Below, one piece after another: positions 9,436 to 17,189 of a DNA stretch of 64,000 bases (positions are counted from its first letter, which is position 1; every line of letters begins with the position of its first letter). This DNA is from Microbulbifer bruguierae (GTDB taxonomy: Bacteria; Pseudomonadota; Gammaproteobacteria; Pseudomonadales; Cellvibrionaceae), in NCBI RefSeq assembly GCF_029869925.1, contig NZ_CP118605.1, forward strand, positions 1,426,001 to 1,490,000. Direction: 5' to 3'. Made by a program: the position numbers and the translations under genes. The notes under the pieces were generated by a model that made no database searches, was not told the DNA's origin, and worked only from the letters and a program-made list of their open reading frames with translations.

Positions 9436-9604
9436 ATTCTTATGGCATGCAATTTAGTTAATTGAATTCCAAATTTAGCAAGCCACTTTACATATTTACT
9501 AGTAAGCCCTGTTATTCGTACAGAGAAACTGAACAATAAAAATGTAGCCTGTCGGAGTTTGATGGTAACGCCGACAATCTGCCAATCAAGGTTTTCACCT
9601 ATAA

Positions 9605-10849
9605 ATGAGTATTCGCAAAGAAATCACCGATGTTTTCACCCCGAGACAAAGCGAAGTTAATACAGAGATGTATGTGTTGCGACCTCTGTATGAAAAGTCA
9701 CTTGGAAGATCACTAAAAAGAAATTCTCATACACTAATTTTCGGCGACAGCGGAAATGGAAAATCGTGGCTCTACAAGAAAGTTCTAAAAGAAAACTCGA
9801 TCCCATACGTTGTAGCCAACTGCGCTAATGCATCCAGATTAAAGTCTATAACGAGTGAAATTTGCAGCTGCCTCATAGAGCCTGGCACAGTCACAAAATT
9901 AGGGTTCAATGAAGAAAAGGCGGCTGAAGTAAGTGCATACTTTGCCAAAGGTGGCATAAAACATAACGGGAGCTATGACATAACCCAAGAGGAACCCCTT
10001 CTCAAGGCATTTAAGTTATTTGCGGACACCACGCCAAATAAAAAAATTATTGTACTTGATAACTTGGAATCCATTTTTGGCTCCAAAGACTTAATGGATG
10101 AATTGGCCGACATAGTCATTTTGCTCGATGATGAACGATATGCATCATGCAATATAAATCTTCTTATAGTAGGCATCCCGAATGGGGTACTACAGTATTT
10201 TAATGAAACCAAAAACCTAGAGTCAGTTGCCAACCGCATTCAAGAAGTCGAAAAAGTAACAGGTCTTGGCTCCGGACAAGTTATGGAAATAATAAAAAAA
10301 GGATTTGATCAGCTATCTATAAATATTACTGGTCAATCGCTGCTCGATCTATCAGACCACGTATGGGACGTTACACTCGGCATCGCTCAACGCGTACACG
10401 AATATTGCGAGTGTCTAGCATATGAAATCGAGGATAACGACTGGAAATATGATAAGTCTCTACTTCACAAAACCGACTTATCCTGGCTAAGACAAGGACT
10501 ACGCCAAAGCTATCAAGTTATTGAAAACCACCTAAATAGTAGAGAAACGGCCGTAGCAAGAAGAAATCAAGTAATATTTTGTATTGCCAAAATAAGACGC
10601 CATCAATTTGACTCTAACGATATCGACAATCTCATCAGAAAAGAATTCCCAAGCACGATACCGGTAACCAACATGGGAATCGGATCGATACTAGGAGAAC
10701 TCACAAAAGGTGAAAAGCCCCTCTTAAACAAAAATGAGAAGAGCAACTCCTACTCAGTGAGAGACCCTCGCTATTTGATGTGCATCAGAGTTGCCCTATA
10801 TAAAGACCATATTTCCGAAAAAGTAATGAAAAAACATTTCAAGATATAG
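9605..10849 (+). CDS. Orphan AAA+ ATPase of an accessory island
   Basis: A 414-residue P-loop ATPase. Walker A 'GDSGNGKS' is at residues 47-54, and a Walker B-like 'KKIIVLDNLE' is near 145-154, followed by a long regulatory helical region. The final ~100 residues contain a 'FDSNDIDNLIRKEF' segment and a 'YSVRDPRYLMCIRVALY' segment that could form a winged helix. The layout resembles Orc1/Cdc6-, TniB- or STAND-like ATPases found in mobile and defence loci, but I cannot name a family. Codon use is AT-rich, unlike nrdAB just upstream. A 167-residue unknown gene follows 106 bp later. A defence or mobile-element role is inferred from context only. Confidence 0.7.
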   Translation: MSIRKEITDVFTPRQSEVNTEMYVLRPLYEKSLGRSLKRNSHTLIFGDSGNGKSWLYKKVLKENSIPYVVANCANASRLKSITSEICSCLIEPGTVTKLGFNEEKAAEVSAYFAKGGIKHNGSYDITQEEPLLKAFKLFADTTPNKKIIVLDNLESIFGSKDLMDELADIVILLDDERYASCNINLLIVGIPNGVLQYFNETKNLESVANRIQEVEKVTGLGSGQVMEIIKKGFDQLSINITGQSLLDLSDHVWDVTLGIAQRVHEYCECLAYEIEDNDWKYDKSLLHKTDLSWLRQGLRQSYQVIENHLNSRETAVARRNQVIFCIAKIRRHQFDSNDIDNLIRKEFPSTIPVTNMGIGSILGELTKGEKPLLNKNEKSNSYSVRDPRYLMCIRVALYKDHISEKVMKKHFKI

Positions 10850-10867
10850 GCAATTCAATAAACAATA

Positions 10868-10892
10868 AATGGCCAGATCAAAATTTGACGCA
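10868..10892 (+). repeat. Island motif copy 1
   Basis: This copy reads AATGGCCAGATCAAAATTTG then ACGCA. It belongs to a recurring intergenic motif of the form GGGGTCAGA followed by TCAAAATTTTGACG. It lies between the AAA+ ATPase and the next gene. Confidence 0.65.
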
Positions 10893-10955
10893 GAACCACA
10901 TAAAAAAAGCAACCAAAAGCTGATTTGGCTCCATTTTTCAAAGGCAAATAGTTAA

Positions 10956-11459
10956 ATGAGAGATCTAATATCACGACATCGCCAGGATTTTAGTGAACTA
11001 AGGCGTCTTTGCCTTACCTGTCACGGGCTTGACTTTACAAGCAGCAGCTTTTCCTCGCGTGATTGTCGACTAAAAATTACAGAAAACTTGGAATCTGCTC
11101 TTCAAAACTTAATTTCAAGCAATCTCCTGAATCTCGCCATTGCGATCAGAATTAATTTATATCAAGAAACCATTTCAAACCCCAATATAGAGCTTCCGGA
11201 ATCATCTTGGCTTTATTATGACGACGAACTAATTGATAGACCTGCAACACTGAAACAGGTCTGCGACAAAATCATACACGCCAACACTGTTGCAAAGCCC
11301 GTGCTCCCACCAGAACTATGGGAGGGTAACAGCAAAATCGCAATTCAGCTTAAGGGAGTAGAATTCGGGAAAAAGGCGTGGACACTGAATATAGTACTTG
11401 AGAGGTTTGCCGAAGACATCCTTAATCTTTTAGATTCAATAGAATCTGACGGTATTTAG
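10956..11459 (+). CDS. Unknown 167-residue protein paired with the AAA+ ATPase
   Basis: I do not recognise a family. The protein is soluble, with no signal peptide or membrane segment. It is mostly helical at the N terminus ('LISRHRQDFSELRRL') and has a Cys pair in 'LCLTCHG'. A beta-rich C-terminal half follows ('KIAIQLKGVEFGKKAWTLNI'). The ATG at 10956 follows AGTTAA, a poor ribosome binding site, so the start is uncertain. It lies on the same strand as the AAA+ gene, with one motif copy between them and another directly after its stop. AT-rich codon use suggests the two arrived together. It may be the effector or partner of the ATPase. Confidence 0.55.
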   Translation: MRDLISRHRQDFSELRRLCLTCHGLDFTSSSFSSRDCRLKITENLESALQNLISSNLLNLAIAIRINLYQETISNPNIELPESSWLYYDDELIDRPATLKQVCDKIIHANTVAKPVLPPELWEGNSKIAIQLKGVEFGKKAWTLNIVLERFAEDILNLLDSIESDGI

Positions 11460-11465
11460 GAATCA

Positions 11466-11492
11466 ATCGAGTCAGAGCAAATATTTGACGCA
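11466..11492 (+). repeat. Island motif copy 2
   Basis: It reads CGAGTCAGAGCAAATATTTG then ACGCA, beginning 7 bases after the previous stop. Exactly 39 bases separate its GACG from the ATG of the NYN fragment, the same distance as in copy 7 and the intact NYN gene. Confidence 0.7.
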
Positions 11493-11529
11493 AAAATGTC
11501 GCCTGAGCCGATACACCTATGAAATAAAG

Positions 11530-11721
11530 ATGGACGAAATCAAGCAAAAGATTGCCCTTTTCATCGACGCCGACAATGCCCCAGCGGCTAAGTTTGAAGA
11601 TGTACTGAGCGAGGCCGCGAAGTATGGTGTCGTCACCATTCGCAAGGCTTATGGCAACTGGAAATCACCTACCCTCATGAATAAATGGGGTCGAATAAAT
11701 GGGGTCGGAGTAAAGTTTTGA
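11530..11721 (+). pseudogene. Truncated NYN-domain gene, 5' fragment
   Basis: The first 45 residues, from 'MDEIKQKIALFIDADNAP' to 'GNWKS', are nearly identical to the intact NYN gene at 13970, with mostly silent nucleotide differences. After 'GNWKS' (about 11667) homology stops. The frame runs 18 more codons into a doubled motif (AATGGGGTCG repeated) and ends at the TGA inside it. It keeps only the first acidic patch of the NYN nuclease fold (DADN) and cannot be active. The divergence at silent sites argues for an old paralogue cut short, not a fresh duplication. Confidence 0.85.
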
Positions 11722-11725
11722 CGTA
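11684..11725 (+). repeat. Island motif copy 3, with a partial copy
   Basis: A partial copy (AATGGGGTCG at 11684-11693) is followed immediately by a full one starting AATGGGGTCGGAGTAAAG and ending TTTTGACGTA. It marks the point where the NYN fragment is broken off. Confidence 0.7.
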
Positions 11726-11826
11726 GAATTCACTCAATTCAGATAATCCTCGACACTAATCAGCAAACTCATTTAGAAGAATAAAAGTGAACAAAAGCAG
11801 CTATTTGATAACAGGCCTGAAAACAT

Positions 11827-11850
11827 TAGAGTCAGAGTAGAATTTGTACA
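11827..11850 (+). repeat. Island motif copy 4 (degenerate)
   Basis: It reads TAGAGTCAGAGTAGAATTTG then TACA. The GTCAGAGT half is intact and the distal half has decayed. It lies in a 210-bp spacer with no gene, upstream of the membrane protein gene. Confidence 0.55.
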
Positions 11851-11931
11851 CACGAGTGCTTATACCAAAACTTTGCTCTACTCCCCGTTTTCGCGTTTTT
11901 TAAATAATCTGCTTGACGACTTAGGGAAGGT

Positions 11932-12795
11932 ATGAACGAAGGCATACTTAGAAATTTTACTTGGCCGCTCCTGATCACAATTGTTGTTGCAATAGGTGCA
12001 TTCTCGGGAGCTTTCGACTCTGAAGCCGAAGAAGCGGTGGAGACTGCGTTGAAGCGCTCTCTTGTTACCTTCGGAATAGCGCGCAGTTTGAACGCTGTCA
12101 TCTCAGTAGCACAGGGAACCGAGGTTAGCGTCACCCCACTAGGAATGGGCTTGACATTGGCGCCAGGCGAGGTACTGGATCCACTGAACGATCTAGTGGA
12201 GCGTTTTTCTGGCTTTATGTTAGTAAGCTCAGTAGCGCTTGGAACGCAAAGGGTATTGATAGAAATATCGAGCTGGCTGCCGTATTCAATATTTCTTGTC
12301 GCGCTAGGCTTTTCTTCGTTGGTCTTACGTTCTTTTGGAGCTCAATCTATTTCCGAATGGCGGCATTATCTATGGCGAGGATTTGTAGTTCTCGCTATGG
12401 TAAGATTCGTCGTTCCCATTGCGGTGGTCGGGTCAGAGTGGATGTATTCAAGCTTTTTGGAAGCCCAACACGTCGAAGCAGAACAGGGGATTTCTGAAGC
12501 GTCGAGCCGTGTTCGTACGATCAATGCCGAGCGCGGTGCAGAGATTCCGGAGGAATCTGTACAAGGGTCATGGGAAAAGCTCAAAGAATGGGCGGCAGGG
12601 GTGAAAATCAAGGCGGCCTCAGCGGTACAACTTGAACGCTATTCCGAGGCCATGAAGGAAACTGCAAAAGATACGGTTGAACTTATCGTGGTCTTCTTTC
12701 TCAGTACTTTTATATTCCCAATTGCAATAGCGATAGCGCTTTGGCGGCTCGCAAAGTGGGCACTGGCACGCCCAACCATCAAAGACAATGACTGA
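11932..12795 (+). CDS. Unknown island membrane protein
   Basis: This 287-residue protein has about five hydrophobic segments: residues ~10-28, ~95-110, ~117-135, ~150-170 and a strong one near 245-270 ('LIVVFFLSTFIFPIAIAIAL'). Between the fourth and fifth is a charged, helical, probably extramembrane region of about 70 residues ('ISEASSRVRTINAERGAE'). The tail is short and basic-acidic. I recognise no family; it could be a membrane-bound effector or a sensor. It sits alone between motif copies, which suggests it is an independent cassette. The ATG at 11932 follows AGGGAAGGT, an acceptable ribosome binding site. Confidence 0.6.
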   Translation: MNEGILRNFTWPLLITIVVAIGAFSGAFDSEAEEAVETALKRSLVTFGIARSLNAVISVAQGTEVSVTPLGMGLTLAPGEVLDPLNDLVERFSGFMLVSSVALGTQRVLIEISSWLPYSIFLVALGFSSLVLRSFGAQSISEWRHYLWRGFVVLAMVRFVVPIAVVGSEWMYSSFLEAQHVEAEQGISEASSRVRTINAERGAEIPEESVQGSWEKLKEWAAGVKIKAASAVQLERYSEAMKETAKDTVELIVVFFLSTFIFPIAIAIALWRLAKWALARPTIKDND

Positions 12796-12825
12796 AAAGA
12801 CTGGAATACGAAAAATTGCGAAAAA

Positions 12826-12902
12826 TTGGGGTCAAAAAATTGGAGTCAGAACAGAATTTCTGGCGCACAAATTAAAATAGGGTCAGATCAACATTTCGAC
12901 AC
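12826..12902 (+). repeat. Island motif copies 5 and 6
   Basis: A partial ATTGGGGTCA (12826-12835) precedes TTGGAGTCAGAACAGAATTT (from 12841) and ATAGGGTCAGATCAACATTT (from 12878, continuing CGACA). This is the densest cluster of the motif and lies between the membrane protein gene and the esterase gene. Confidence 0.65.
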
Positions 12903-12981
12903 TGCATAACACAAAACACGTAAAAGAATTTTTTACTGATCATCGCACTATGCATTAACACCGCACGCCATTGGAGGAATT

Positions 12982-13899
12982 TTGAATAAACAGCGATCTC
13001 CTTTCATGTTGATCATCGTACTGTTCGTTACAACCTGCTTAGCTGCCAGCAATCAGGACAGCAATAAGTTCGACCCTACCGGCAGTCAGGTGGTACCACT
13101 GGACTTTCTTCCGGCCTTGAAAGGTGACTACTTCCGGTTGGACTCCGAAATTATTGGCCGCTCCTACCATATCTATATTCGCTATCCTGAGGGCTACGAC
13201 CAAAACCAGGAACGACACTACCCGGTGGTTTATCTGCTCGACGGGGATTCCCTGTTTCCTATACTGGCCGCCAACCACCTGTTCCTGACCTACGATGACA
13301 AGCTTCCAGAGGCTATCATTGTCGGCATTGCCTACGGTGGCTTTGATGCCGCCACCAATCGGCGCAGTTACGACTTCTCAACACCGGCAGAGAACAATCA
13401 GATAAAGCAAGGTGGTGCCGAGGACTTCCTCGCGTTTCTGGAAACGGAGTTGCTGCCACACGTAGAAGAAAAGTACCGGGCCGACCCGCAGCGCCGCATC
13501 CTGTTCGGCCAGAGCCGGGGTGGCTATATGGTGTTGTACACGGCGATGCAGAAGCCGGACCTTTTCTGGGGCCGAATAGCCAGCAACCCCACCTTGAACC
13601 CCGGACGGGAGCAGTTTTTCGCCACTCCCGCCGAGGCTTCCCGCCATGATCTGACTCTGGTGGTCACCAGCAGTGCCCACGATATCCCTGCCCTGCGTGC
13701 CAGCGCTCTGGAATGGCAAGATTATTGGGCAAACAGGGAAAGTACCCCTTGGAAAATAGCCTTCAATACTACGCCGAACGGAACGCATGCTGCGAACAGC
13801 ACCGATAGCTATCGATTCGGCCTGCATCAAATATTTGCTGAAGAATTACAGGAAGCTGAAGAACATAAAGAAGCCGATGGCACGGCGTATACAAACTGA
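12982..13899 (+). CDS. Secreted alpha/beta hydrolase, esterase family
   Basis: A 305-residue hydrolase of the esterase D/siderophore-esterase type. A signal peptide is visible ('FMLIIVLFVTTCLAAS'). The nucleophile elbow 'FGQSRGGYM' is at about residue 175, with 'YPVVYLLDGDSLF' oxyanion-side strand and a candidate catalytic His in 'NGTHAAN'. The start is taken as TTG at 12982 because GGAGG lies just upstream (12973-12977); the next ATG (13006) would shorten the signal peptide by eight residues. Base composition is closer to the core genes than to the neighbouring ATPase. The substrate is unknown. Flanked by motif copies on both sides, like the other island genes. Confidence 0.8.
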   Translation: MNKQRSPFMLIIVLFVTTCLAASNQDSNKFDPTGSQVVPLDFLPALKGDYFRLDSEIIGRSYHIYIRYPEGYDQNQERHYPVVYLLDGDSLFPILAANHLFLTYDDKLPEAIIVGIAYGGFDAATNRRSYDFSTPAENNQIKQGGAEDFLAFLETELLPHVEEKYRADPQRRILFGQSRGGYMVLYTAMQKPDLFWGRIASNPTLNPGREQFFATPAEASRHDLTLVVTSSAHDIPALRASALEWQDYWANRESTPWKIAFNTTPNGTHAANSTDSYRFGLHQIFAEELQEAEEHKEADGTAYTN

Positions 13900-13904
13900 T
13901 ATTA

Positions 13905-13932
13905 AATGGGTTCAAATCAACGTTTTGACGTA
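13905..13932 (+). repeat. Island motif copy 7
   Basis: It reads AATGGGTTCAAATCAACG then TTTTGACGTA. It starts 6 bases after the esterase stop and lies 39 bases before the ATG of the intact NYN gene. Confidence 0.65.
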
Positions 13933-13969
13933 TACATTACCTTAAACCCAGAATTACCACGGATGTAAG

Positions 13970-14689
13970 ATGGACGAAATCAAGCAGAAGATTGCCCTTT
14001 TTATCGATGCCGACAATGCCCCGGCGAGCAAGTTTGAGGATGTCCTGAGCGAGGTCGCCAAATACGGCGTGGTCACCATTCGCAAGGCCTATGGCAACTG
14101 GAAGTCATCGTCTCTAAAAGGCTGGGAAGATCTTCTGCACGAACATGCTATTCAGCCAGTGCAGCAGTATGATCTGACCAAGGGCAAGAACGCCTCCGAT
14201 ATTGCGCTGGTGATCGATGCGATGGATGTGATGTACACCAAGGACATCGACGTGATGTGCTTTATCTCATCGGATTGCGACTTTACCCCGATGGTGACCA
14301 GAGCGCTGGCCGAGGGCAAGGTGGTGCTCGGGTTTGGCGAGCGCAAGACACCGCCGCCCTTCGTGAATGCCTGCTCCAAGTTCCTTTTCCTCGACAAATC
14401 AGACGTGGTCAAGGAAGAGAACGGTGATAAGCCCAAGAACATCAAATCGGATACCAAGCTGATTACCCTGCTGCGTCAGGCGATCGAAGCCACCGAGGAC
14501 GATGATGGCTGGGCCGTACTGGGCGCCGTCGGCTCCAACATTTCCAACAGAGCATCCTTCGACTGCCGCAACTACGGTTACAAAAACCTGAGCAGCCTGT
14601 TCCGCTCCATCGACCTGTTTGAGTTGAAGCGGGGTCCGGGAAAGTCATATCTGGTCAGGGATATCAGAAGAAGCAAAAAGAGCGGATAG
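13970..14689 (+). CDS. NYN-domain ribonuclease-like protein with OST-HTH domain
   Basis: A 239-residue LabA/DUF88-type protein. The N-terminal NYN (PIN-like) domain shows the acidic metal-binding residues in 'LFIDADNAP', 'KNASDIALVIDAMD' and 'FISSDCDFTPMV'. After a charged linker (~150-165), an OST-HTH/LOTUS-type domain runs from 'LITLLRQAIE' to the end ('NLSSLFRSIDLFELKR'). The family is thought to act on RNA; the cellular target here is unknown. A truncated paralogue sits 2.4 kb upstream with the same spacing to an island motif, so this gene marks the right side of the island. The gene itself has ordinary core-like composition. Confidence 0.88.
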   Translation: MDEIKQKIALFIDADNAPASKFEDVLSEVAKYGVVTIRKAYGNWKSSSLKGWEDLLHEHAIQPVQQYDLTKGKNASDIALVIDAMDVMYTKDIDVMCFISSDCDFTPMVTRALAEGKVVLGFGERKTPPPFVNACSKFLFLDKSDVVKEENGDKPKNIKSDTKLITLLRQAIEATEDDDGWAVLGAVGSNISNRASFDCRNYGYKNLSSLFRSIDLFELKRGPGKSYLVRDIRRSKKSG

Positions 14690-14722
14690 CCTCATCGTGA
14701 TCTATGTCCGGTAACAGGTGCA

Positions 14723-15280
14723 ATGGCCTATCTACAATCATTCGGGGAAGGTATAACGTCAAACCAGACAACCAACCGAAAACAACCAGTGGCTCCCGTG
14801 CAACCGTTTACAACCCAATTTACCCTGTCCCGAGAATACCTTGCCGAGTGTTTCGATCAGTCTTTGCCCTATGGGAAAGGTGCCCAGCCCAACTATCTCT
14901 TTCCGGTTTTGCTGTTTGCGGCGGGTGCCGGGTTACTGCTGTTTACCGGGCAACCCAAAGTCGCCGGTTACCTGTTGATCGCGCTGGCCATTCTGGAGCT
15001 GCTGCATATTCGCTTCCGGCGCGCCTGGTGGTTAACGCGGCAGATGTGGGGAAAAGGTGCCGGTGCTGAAGTGCAACTAACCATCGATGAAGAAGGCATC
15101 CAGACGCAGAATGCCTATGCGCAAACCGCGCTGTTGTGGTCGGATATCGAGCGTGTTATTGAAACCGATTTGGGGCTGATTCTGGTGGCCAAATCCGGTG
15201 GCCGGCAGTACTTATCCAAATCCCTGTTTACTACGGATTTGGTGAACGAGATTATTGCCAAAGGCAATGGGCGAGCCTGA
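14723..15280 (+). CDS. YcxB-like membrane protein
   Basis: A 185-residue protein with two adjacent membrane segments (about 58-78, 'LFPVLLFAAGAGLLLF', and 80-95, 'VAGYLLIALAILELL'). A soluble C-terminal domain follows with the pattern of the YcxB family: 'LTIDEEGIQTQNAYAQTALLWSD', then 'LILVAKSGGRQYLSKSLF'. Function is unknown. The first 25 residues are not conserved-looking and the true start may be further in. The next gene begins 33 bp downstream on the same strand, so they may be co-transcribed. Confidence 0.7.
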   Translation: MAYLQSFGEGITSNQTTNRKQPVAPVQPFTTQFTLSREYLAECFDQSLPYGKGAQPNYLFPVLLFAAGAGLLLFTGQPKVAGYLLIALAILELLHIRFRRAWWLTRQMWGKGAGAEVQLTIDEEGIQTQNAYAQTALLWSDIERVIETDLGLILVAKSGGRQYLSKSLFTTDLVNEIIAKGNGRA

Positions 15281-15313
15281 TCCGGCACCAAATAGCTTAA
15301 GAGCCCCAATACC

Positions 15314-16363
15314 ATGCCGACAACCACCGAAATCAAAACCGCCATTATCGGCTACGGCTTTTCCGCCACCACCTTCCACCTGCCGTTTATCCTGAACCTG
15401 CCCCAGTTTCGCTTTACTGCGGTAAGCACCTCGAAAGGCGAGCAGGTACGGCAGCAGTATCCTGACGTCGCCGTGTATGCGGATGCGGAAACCCTGCTGA
15501 CAGAAAGCGATGCCGAGCTGGTGATCATCACCGCCCCCAACGACGCGCACTTTGCACTGGCCAAGCTCGCTCTGCAGCAGGGTAAACATGTGGTGCTGGA
15601 AAAACCGTTCGTTACCCGCGTCGAACAGGGCGAAGAGCTGATCACGCTGGCGCGGCAACAGCAGCGGGTGTTGAGCGTGTACCACAACCGCCGCAGGGAC
15701 GGCGACTTCCTCACGGTGCAAAAGCTCATAGCCGATGGCCGCCTGGGCGAGGTGCGCTACTTTGAAAGCCATTTCGACCGCTTCCGCCCCGAGGTGCGCC
15801 AGCGCTGGCGCGAGTCCAATGTAGAGGGCGGCGGTATCCTGTTCGATCTGGGGCCGCATCTGCTCGACCAGGCGCTACAACTGTTTGGCCCGCCGACAGC
15901 AATCACTGCACAAGTACGCACGCTAAGACCACAGGCGGAAGTCGATGACTTTTTCCATATCACCCTGCACTACCCGGAGCGGCTGGCGATCCTGCGCAGC
16001 AGCCCCTACAGTGCCTCACCGAACCTGCGCTTCGAGGTGCAGGGCGAAACCGCGAGCTATGTAAAGCACGGCCTGGATCCGCAGGAAGACCGCCTGAAGG
16101 CCGGGAAACTACCGGTGACCGCAGATTGGGGACAGGAGGAGCCAGATCAATACGGCCAGTTATACACCGCTGACAACGTAACCCCGGTCACAACCGAAAT
16201 CGGCGGCTATCAGCATTACTATCAACAGCTGGCGAGCGCCATTCTGGAGGGCGGTGAGGTCCCGGTAAGCGCGGAGCAGGCCCTGTGGAATATCCGATTG
16301 ATCCACCTGGCAAAGCAAAGCAGTGCCAGCGGCCAAACAATCAAGGTGGATGAGGGTCTGTAG
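15314..16363 (+). CDS. Gfo/Idh/MocA family oxidoreductase
   Basis: A 349-residue NAD(P)-dependent dehydrogenase. The N-terminal Rossmann fold starts at once with 'TAIIGYGFSATTFHLPF', of the GxGxxA type. The 'LEKPFVTRVEQGEEL' block carries the catalytic-side Lys of the EKP motif, and 'ILFDLGPHLLDQALQLFG' contains the conserved His region of the C-terminal domain. It most resembles the YdgJ/YhhX subgroup. Substrate unknown; probably a sugar or inositol-type polyol. No sugar-utilisation genes are nearby. Confidence 0.88.
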   Translation: MPTTTEIKTAIIGYGFSATTFHLPFILNLPQFRFTAVSTSKGEQVRQQYPDVAVYADAETLLTESDAELVIITAPNDAHFALAKLALQQGKHVVLEKPFVTRVEQGEELITLARQQQRVLSVYHNRRRDGDFLTVQKLIADGRLGEVRYFESHFDRFRPEVRQRWRESNVEGGGILFDLGPHLLDQALQLFGPPTAITAQVRTLRPQAEVDDFFHITLHYPERLAILRSSPYSASPNLRFEVQGETASYVKHGLDPQEDRLKAGKLPVTADWGQEEPDQYGQLYTADNVTPVTTEIGGYQHYYQQLASAILEGGEVPVSAEQALWNIRLIHLAKQSSASGQTIKVDEGL

Positions 16364-16502
16364 GCACTCACTGTGTAGATTGTGTCAGGAACAACTTGAT
16401 GAATAGCCACCACCCTCCTCTGAAACTGTTTCGTTTACCGTCACTCTACGCCTTAATTTCCCTTAGACTTAACCACTCAGCCACCTAGCACGACATCGAA
16501 AA

Positions 16503-17183
16503 ATGCCTTACGTACTGATCACCCTGGCCATAGCCGCACTGATCGTTGGCCCCCAGCTATGGGTACGGTTTGTGCTCTGGCGGCATTCAAAGGAAATTGG
16601 TGATATGCCTGGCTCGGGTGCGGAACTGGCCACACATCTGATCGAGCGCTACCAGCTTGACGGGGTGAAAGTCGTCGAGGCAAACAAGGATGAAAACTAT
16701 TACTCGCCGTCAGAAAAAGTGGTGGCCCTGAGCCCGGAGGTTTACCACGGCAAGTCGGTTACCGCCGTGGCGGTGGCCGCCCATGAAGTGGGCCATGCCA
16801 TGCAGTTCTGCCGAGAAGAGCCCATCTCCCGATTGAGAGACAAATATCTCACCAAGGCCCATCAGATCCAGCGTATTGGTGCGGGAATTCTTGTGTTCGC
16901 GCCCATCGTCACACTCGCGATCAAATCACCGGTAATTTTCTTGTGGATTGGTGCTATTGCGGTAATCACCATGCTCGCCTCCGTGCTGATGTACGTTGCC
17001 ATACTGCCGGAAGAGTATGACGCCAGCTTTAACAAAGCACTGCCGATACTGAAGGAAGGCTACCTTCCTCAACACCTGATGAGCGCAGCACACAGTGTGT
17101 TAAAGGCGTGCGCCCTGACCTATGTAGCGGGCGCACTGCTGGATGTACTCCGATTGTGGCGCTGGATACGATTTTTCAGATAG
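16503..17183 (+). CDS. Membrane zinc metallopeptidase, YugP-like
   Basis: This 226-residue protein has an N-terminal membrane segment and the zinc motif 'HEVGHAMQ' at about residues 94-101. Two further membrane segments follow (about 122-140, 'IGAGILVFAPIVTLAI', and 145-165). The 'YYSPSEKVVALSPEVYHG' stretch before the motif is typical of the neutral zinc metallopeptidase family that includes B. subtilis YugP. The natural substrate of this family is not known to me. It is convergent with the LysR gene, with only six bases between the stops. Confidence 0.82.
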   Translation: MPYVLITLAIAALIVGPQLWVRFVLWRHSKEIGDMPGSGAELATHLIERYQLDGVKVVEANKDENYYSPSEKVVALSPEVYHGKSVTAVAVAAHEVGHAMQFCREEPISRLRDKYLTKAHQIQRIGAGILVFAPIVTLAIKSPVIFLWIGAIAVITMLASVLMYVAILPEEYDASFNKALPILKEGYLPQHLMSAAHSVLKACALTYVAGALLDVLRLWRWIRFFR

Positions 17184-17189
17184 GTGGTC

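Noticed and set aside
10868-13932. Island motifs as integron attC sites
   Set aside because: They lack the GTTRRRY core, are too short, do not form attC-type hairpins and no integrase gene is present in the window.
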